From Lachnospiraceae bacterium (GTDB taxonomy: Bacteria > Bacillota > Clostridia > Lachnospirales > Lachnospiraceae): 6,630 bases of DNA. Each line of letters starts with the position of its first letter. Position 1 is the first letter of the stretch. This document shows positions 4,029-6,630 of this stretch, piece by piece. The DNA lies in the NCBI GenBank assembly GCA_009774155.1, contig VSNE01000152.1, forward strand, positions 1 through 6,630, in the 5' to 3' direction. Made by a program: the position numbers and the translations under genes. The notes beneath the pieces are model-generated. The model saw only the letters and a list, made by a program, of their open reading frames with translations, was not told where the DNA came from and searched no databases.

Positions 4029-6239
4029 ATGGATAGAAAAAAACTGGAGATATTGGCTCCTGCCGGTTCCTTTGAAAGCCTGAAGGCAGCCATTCATGCG
4101 GGCGCGGACGCTGTCTATATGGGAGGAAGCCTTTTTGGCGCCCGCGCCTATGCGGATAATCCAAAAGGCAGTCTGCTTCTGGATGCAATCGACTATGCGC
4201 ATCTGTATGGAGTAAAGCTTTATCTGACTGTGAACACTCTTCTGAAGGATCGGGAGCTTACACAGCAATTATACGGATATCTGCAGCCATGCTATGAACA
4301 TGGGCTGGATGCGGTTATCGTTCAGGATATAGGGGTTATGAGCGCGGTACAGGAGTGGTTCCCGAAGCTCCCGGTTCATGCCAGCACGCAGATGACGGTG
4401 TGCGGGTCCGGAGGGGTAAAGCTTTTGAAAGAGGCCGGTGTACAAAGAGTGGTGCTGGCAAGAGAATTGTCCCTGACAGAAATAGAAAAAATTCACCGGG
4501 AAACAGGAATGGAAATAGAGTGCTTTGTACATGGGGCGCTTTGCTACTGTTATTCCGGACAATGTCTATTCAGCAGTATTCTGGGAGGAAGGAGCGGAAA
4601 CCGGGGACGGTGCGCCCAGCCCTGCCGTCTGTCATATGATGTACTTGCGGACGGGAAAGTAATTTCCGGAAAAGGAGAAAATGCACTGTTAAGTCCGAAG
4701 GATATGTGCGCGGTGGAGCTGCTTCCGCAGATTGCCGAGGCAGGCGTGTACTCCCTGAAGATCGAAGGACGGATGAAGCGTCCGGAATATACAGCCGGAG
4801 TAGTGCGTATTTACCGGAAATATGCGGATTGGTATCTGGAGCACGGAGCAAAAGGGTACTGTGTATCTGAGGAGGATAAAAAAGAGCTGTTTCTTCTTTT
4901 TAACCGGGATGGCTTCTCCCGGGGATACTATGAACAGCATAACGGAAGAAATATGATGGCGCTTAATAATCGAAAGCTGTCGGATAAGGAAAAAAAAGCA
5001 TACGAGGCGTTGATTTCCTCCCTGAAAGAACAGTATGTGGATATTGAAAAGAAGATACCTGTAACCGGCTGCCTGTATGCCGGAGCCGGACAGCCTATGA
5101 GGCTGGAGCTTGCAAGTCCGTCCTGCCGCCTGACAGTATACGGCGGGTGTCCCCAGCTTCCCCGGAGCGCTCCAATGGAGCCGGAGCAGTTGAAAAAGCA
5201 GCTATGCAAAACCGGGAATACTCCGTTTGTATGGAAGGATTTGCAGATTCAGACCGAAGGGCCTTTGTTTGTTCCGGTACAGGAGCTGAACAGCTTCAGA
5301 AGAGAAGCATTGGAGCAGCTTCGGACGGCAATTGCCGGGTCCTTTTTCAGGACGGCTGAAAAGAGGCTGCAGCCTAAAGGGGCTGCGTCCCCGGAGGGAC
5401 AGCCCTGCCGATCCTTTACCCAGGCGGCCGGGCTTCATATTTCGGTGGAAACCTCGGAACAGCTTCACGCAGTGCTGGACAGTGCGGAGCGTCTGAAGCA
5501 GAGAACAGAAGCGCCTCTTCGGGCGGTTTATGTGGATGCGGAAAGTCTGGAGGAACAGCTTTTGGAGGCAGTGAATCAGCTTCATGAAAAGGGACTGGAG
5601 GCTTATGTAATGCTTCCGGCCGTTTTCCGCGCAAAAACGGCTGAGCGCTACAGGAAGTATACGGATAACTGGACATCCCTTCCGGCAGACGGATATGTGC
5701 TTAAAAACCTGGAGGAGTATGAATTTCTTCAGGAAATCCGCTGGAATAAGGCGTGGATTCCGGATCATAATATGTATTTGTTCAATCAAAAAAGCCGGGA
5801 ATTCTGGAGAAAAAAAGGGAGCTTTATGCAGACCAATCCTTTAGAGCTGAACAGCAGGGAGCTGAAAGAAGTCTCTGCAGGGGACAGCATTCAAATTATT
5901 TATGGAAGATATCCGATGATGATAACCGCGGGATGTCTTCACAAAACCCTGAACCAGTGCAGGAAAAAGCCCGGCCGGCGGATGTTAAAGGATCGGTATG
6001 AGAAGCTGTTCCCGGTGAAAAACTATTGCAGAGACTGCTACAACGTCATTTTTAACAGCCAGCCCCTTTGGCTTCTGGATCAGCCAGAGGAGCTTGAGGC
6101 TTTGCGCGCCGGCGCATACCGGATCATGTTCACCACCGAGAAGCGGCAGGAGACTCTCGCAGTGCTGGATAGCTGGATGAAGGGCGGCAGGCCCCCGGCA
6201 GACTTTACAAGAGGACATTTTAAACGGGGTGTCGAATAA
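4029..6239 (+). CDS. U32 family protein (peptidase U32 / RlhA-like), tandem cysteine sets
   Basis: This 736-aa cytoplasmic protein has a complete N-terminal U32 domain: LEILAPAGSFESLKAAI near the start, then the signature ECFVHGALCYCYSGQC and NRGRCAQPCRLSY (about residues 164-204), then SPKDMC (222-227) and SLKIEGRMK. Cys172, 179, 195 or 199, and 227 match the cysteine pattern that holds a 4Fe-4S cluster in U32 relatives such as UbiU/UbiV. Residues about 340-440 resemble the DUF3656 (collagenase-like) region found in RlhA. The C-terminal third has a second barrel-like region with Cys636, Cys644, Cys667 and Cys670 (ITAGC, NQC, NYCRDCYN). Characterised relatives hydroxylate RNA (RlhA on 23S rRNA C2501, TrhP on tRNA U34) rather than digest protein, so RNA hydroxylation is the best guess, not proven. 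No signal peptide is visible, which argues against a secreted collagenase. The next gene starts 2 bp after the stop. Confidence 0.93.
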   Translation: MDRKKLEILAPAGSFESLKAAIHAGADAVYMGGSLFGARAYADNPKGSLLLDAIDYAHLYGVKLYLTVNTLLKDRELTQQLYGYLQPCYEHGLDAVIVQDIGVMSAVQEWFPKLPVHASTQMTVCGSGGVKLLKEAGVQRVVLARELSLTEIEKIHRETGMEIECFVHGALCYCYSGQCLFSSILGGRSGNRGRCAQPCRLSYDVLADGKVISGKGENALLSPKDMCAVELLPQIAEAGVYSLKIEGRMKRPEYTAGVVRIYRKYADWYLEHGAKGYCVSEEDKKELFLLFNRDGFSRGYYEQHNGRNMMALNNRKLSDKEKKAYEALISSLKEQYVDIEKKIPVTGCLYAGAGQPMRLELASPSCRLTVYGGCPQLPRSAPMEPEQLKKQLCKTGNTPFVWKDLQIQTEGPLFVPVQELNSFRREALEQLRTAIAGSFFRTAEKRLQPKGAASPEGQPCRSFTQAAGLHISVETSEQLHAVLDSAERLKQRTEAPLRAVYVDAESLEEQLLEAVNQLHEKGLEAYVMLPAVFRAKTAERYRKYTDNWTSLPADGYVLKNLEEYEFLQEIRWNKAWIPDHNMYLFNQKSREFWRKKGSFMQTNPLELNSRELKEVSAGDSIQIIYGRYPMMITAGCLHKTLNQCRKKPGRRMLKDRYEKLFPVKNYCRDCYNVIFNSQPLWLLDQPEELEALRAGAYRIMFTTEKRQETLAVLDSWMKGGRPPADFTRGHFKRGVE

Positions 6240-6241
6240 AT

Positions 6242-6601
6242 ATGGTAAATCTGATTACCGAATTATCCAAATATGCCATGATTTTATTTCTGGCATTATA
6301 CACGCTGGTGGGATTCCAGCTTGTGCAGAAGCCGGAGGATGAAAAGAAGGCTTCCCTTTGGCAGCAGAATATTTTGTTTTTCTTTCTGCATTTTATGGGC
6401 AATCTGATTCTGTATCTGAATACAAAGAATGAGAAGATTGTGTACTTTTACGGGGCCCAGATGATCTTATTTCTGATATTTCTCATACTGCATCACCTGA
6501 TTTATCCAAAATCAGACCGGCTTTTGAGCCATAATCTTATACTGCTTTTAAGTATCGGGCTTTTGATGCTTTCCCGCCTGTCCTTTGACAAGGCGGCATG
6601 A
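6242..6601 (+). CDS. N-terminal part of an FtsW/RodA/SpoVE-family membrane protein, cut by an in-frame TGA
   Basis: The open frame encodes 119 aa with four hydrophobic segments (about 8-27, 43-61, 68-90 and 97-112). It resembles the extended N-terminus of the long FtsW/RodA/SpoVE proteins found in Lachnospiraceae after a U32 gene; full members, as I recall, have roughly 450 aa or more. The family polymerises lipid II into glycan strands with a partner transpeptidase. The usual sequence after the fourth segment is like RLSFDKA-x-[KR]-QF. Here it reads RLSFDKAA, TGA (6599-6601), then QFEVAVLAT in the same frame to the window end. A CGA (Arg) to TGA change explains this simply. The gene is therefore probably a nonsense pseudogene, or the base is a sequencing error. 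The start is ATG 6242, 2 bp after the U32 stop, with GGGGTG (6226-6231) inside the U32 3' end, which suggests translational coupling. The protein is unlikely to work if truncated here. Confidence 0.75.
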   Translation: MVNLITELSKYAMILFLALYTLVGFQLVQKPEDEKKASLWQQNILFFFLHFMGNLILYLNTKNEKIVYFYGAQMILFLIFLILHHLIYPKSDRLLSHNLILLLSIGLLMLSRLSFDKAA

Positions 6602-6630
6602 CAGTTTGAGGTGGCTGTGCTGGCAACAGG

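Noticed and set aside
5202..5789. 195-codon open frame on the minus strand inside the U32 gene
   Set aside because: The plus-strand U32 reading is continuous and family-like here; the antisense product is Cys/Arg-rich and low in family character, with no promoter seen.
6599..6630. TGA at 6599 read as selenocysteine or by a variant code
   Set aside because: ruvA and ruvB end with TGA, so the code is standard; the family is not known to use selenocysteine, the expected residue is Arg/Lys, and no convincing SECIS hairpin follows in the 29 visible bases.
1..6630. CRISPR array, insertion sequence, phage or defence system
   Set aside because: No spaced direct repeats, transposase or integrase motifs, terminal inverted repeats or tRNA-like cloverleafs were seen; gene content is ordinary core chromosome.

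Overview
The window looks like chromosomal core DNA from an anaerobic Firmicute of class Clostridia, most likely a Lachnospiraceae-type organism. The case rests on three things: the gene order ruvA-ruvB-zapA-long U32 protein-FtsW/RodA-like protein, the small membrane-anchored NusG-domain-II protein beside apbE, and the SD-led, moderate-GC genes. The assignment comes from remembered synteny and protein motifs, not from a search. TGA ends ruvA and ruvB normally, so the standard bacterial code applies.

Left edge (1-245): the 3' end of a gene resembling the C-terminus of a methyl-accepting chemotaxis protein. The similarity changes frame near position 47, so one base seems to be missing. Positions 246-1202 (minus strand) hold apbE, a lipoprotein FAD:protein FMN transferase. 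It converges on the chemoreceptor remnant with no convincing terminator between them. A 105-bp divergent region (1203-1307) carries two good sigma-A-type promoters back to back. One drives apbE and would make a transcript starting on, or next to, its ATG. The other drives the NusG-II-domain gene (1308-1631).

Positions 1632-3383 hold ruvA and ruvB, the Holliday-junction branch-migration motor. Their promoter resembles the NusG-II promoter closely and has a possible LexA (SOS) operator over its -35 element. Positions 3384-3516 are a 133-bp leader before zapA with a probable promoter, two possible zapA starts and an RNA stem that would cover the preferred ATG. zapA (3517-3945) is followed by a terminator-like hairpin only about 20 nt before the U32 gene.

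The U32 protein (4029-6239, 736 aa) has the classical U32 signature with a cysteine cluster and, in its C-terminal third, a second cysteine set. This suggests a tandem Fe-S protein of the RNA-hydroxylase type. It is followed after 2 bp by an FtsW/RodA/SpoVE-like membrane protein whose frame stops at a TGA (6599-6601), yet the expected sequence continues in the same frame to the window end.

Taken together, the plus-strand genes link recombination repair, Z-ring assembly, probable RNA modification and cell-wall synthesis. The apbE/NusG-II pair is a separate extracytoplasmic redox module. I found no CRISPR array, tRNA, rRNA, insertion sequence or phage gene. The real oddities are the two apparent gene disruptions at the window edges and several regulatory details.
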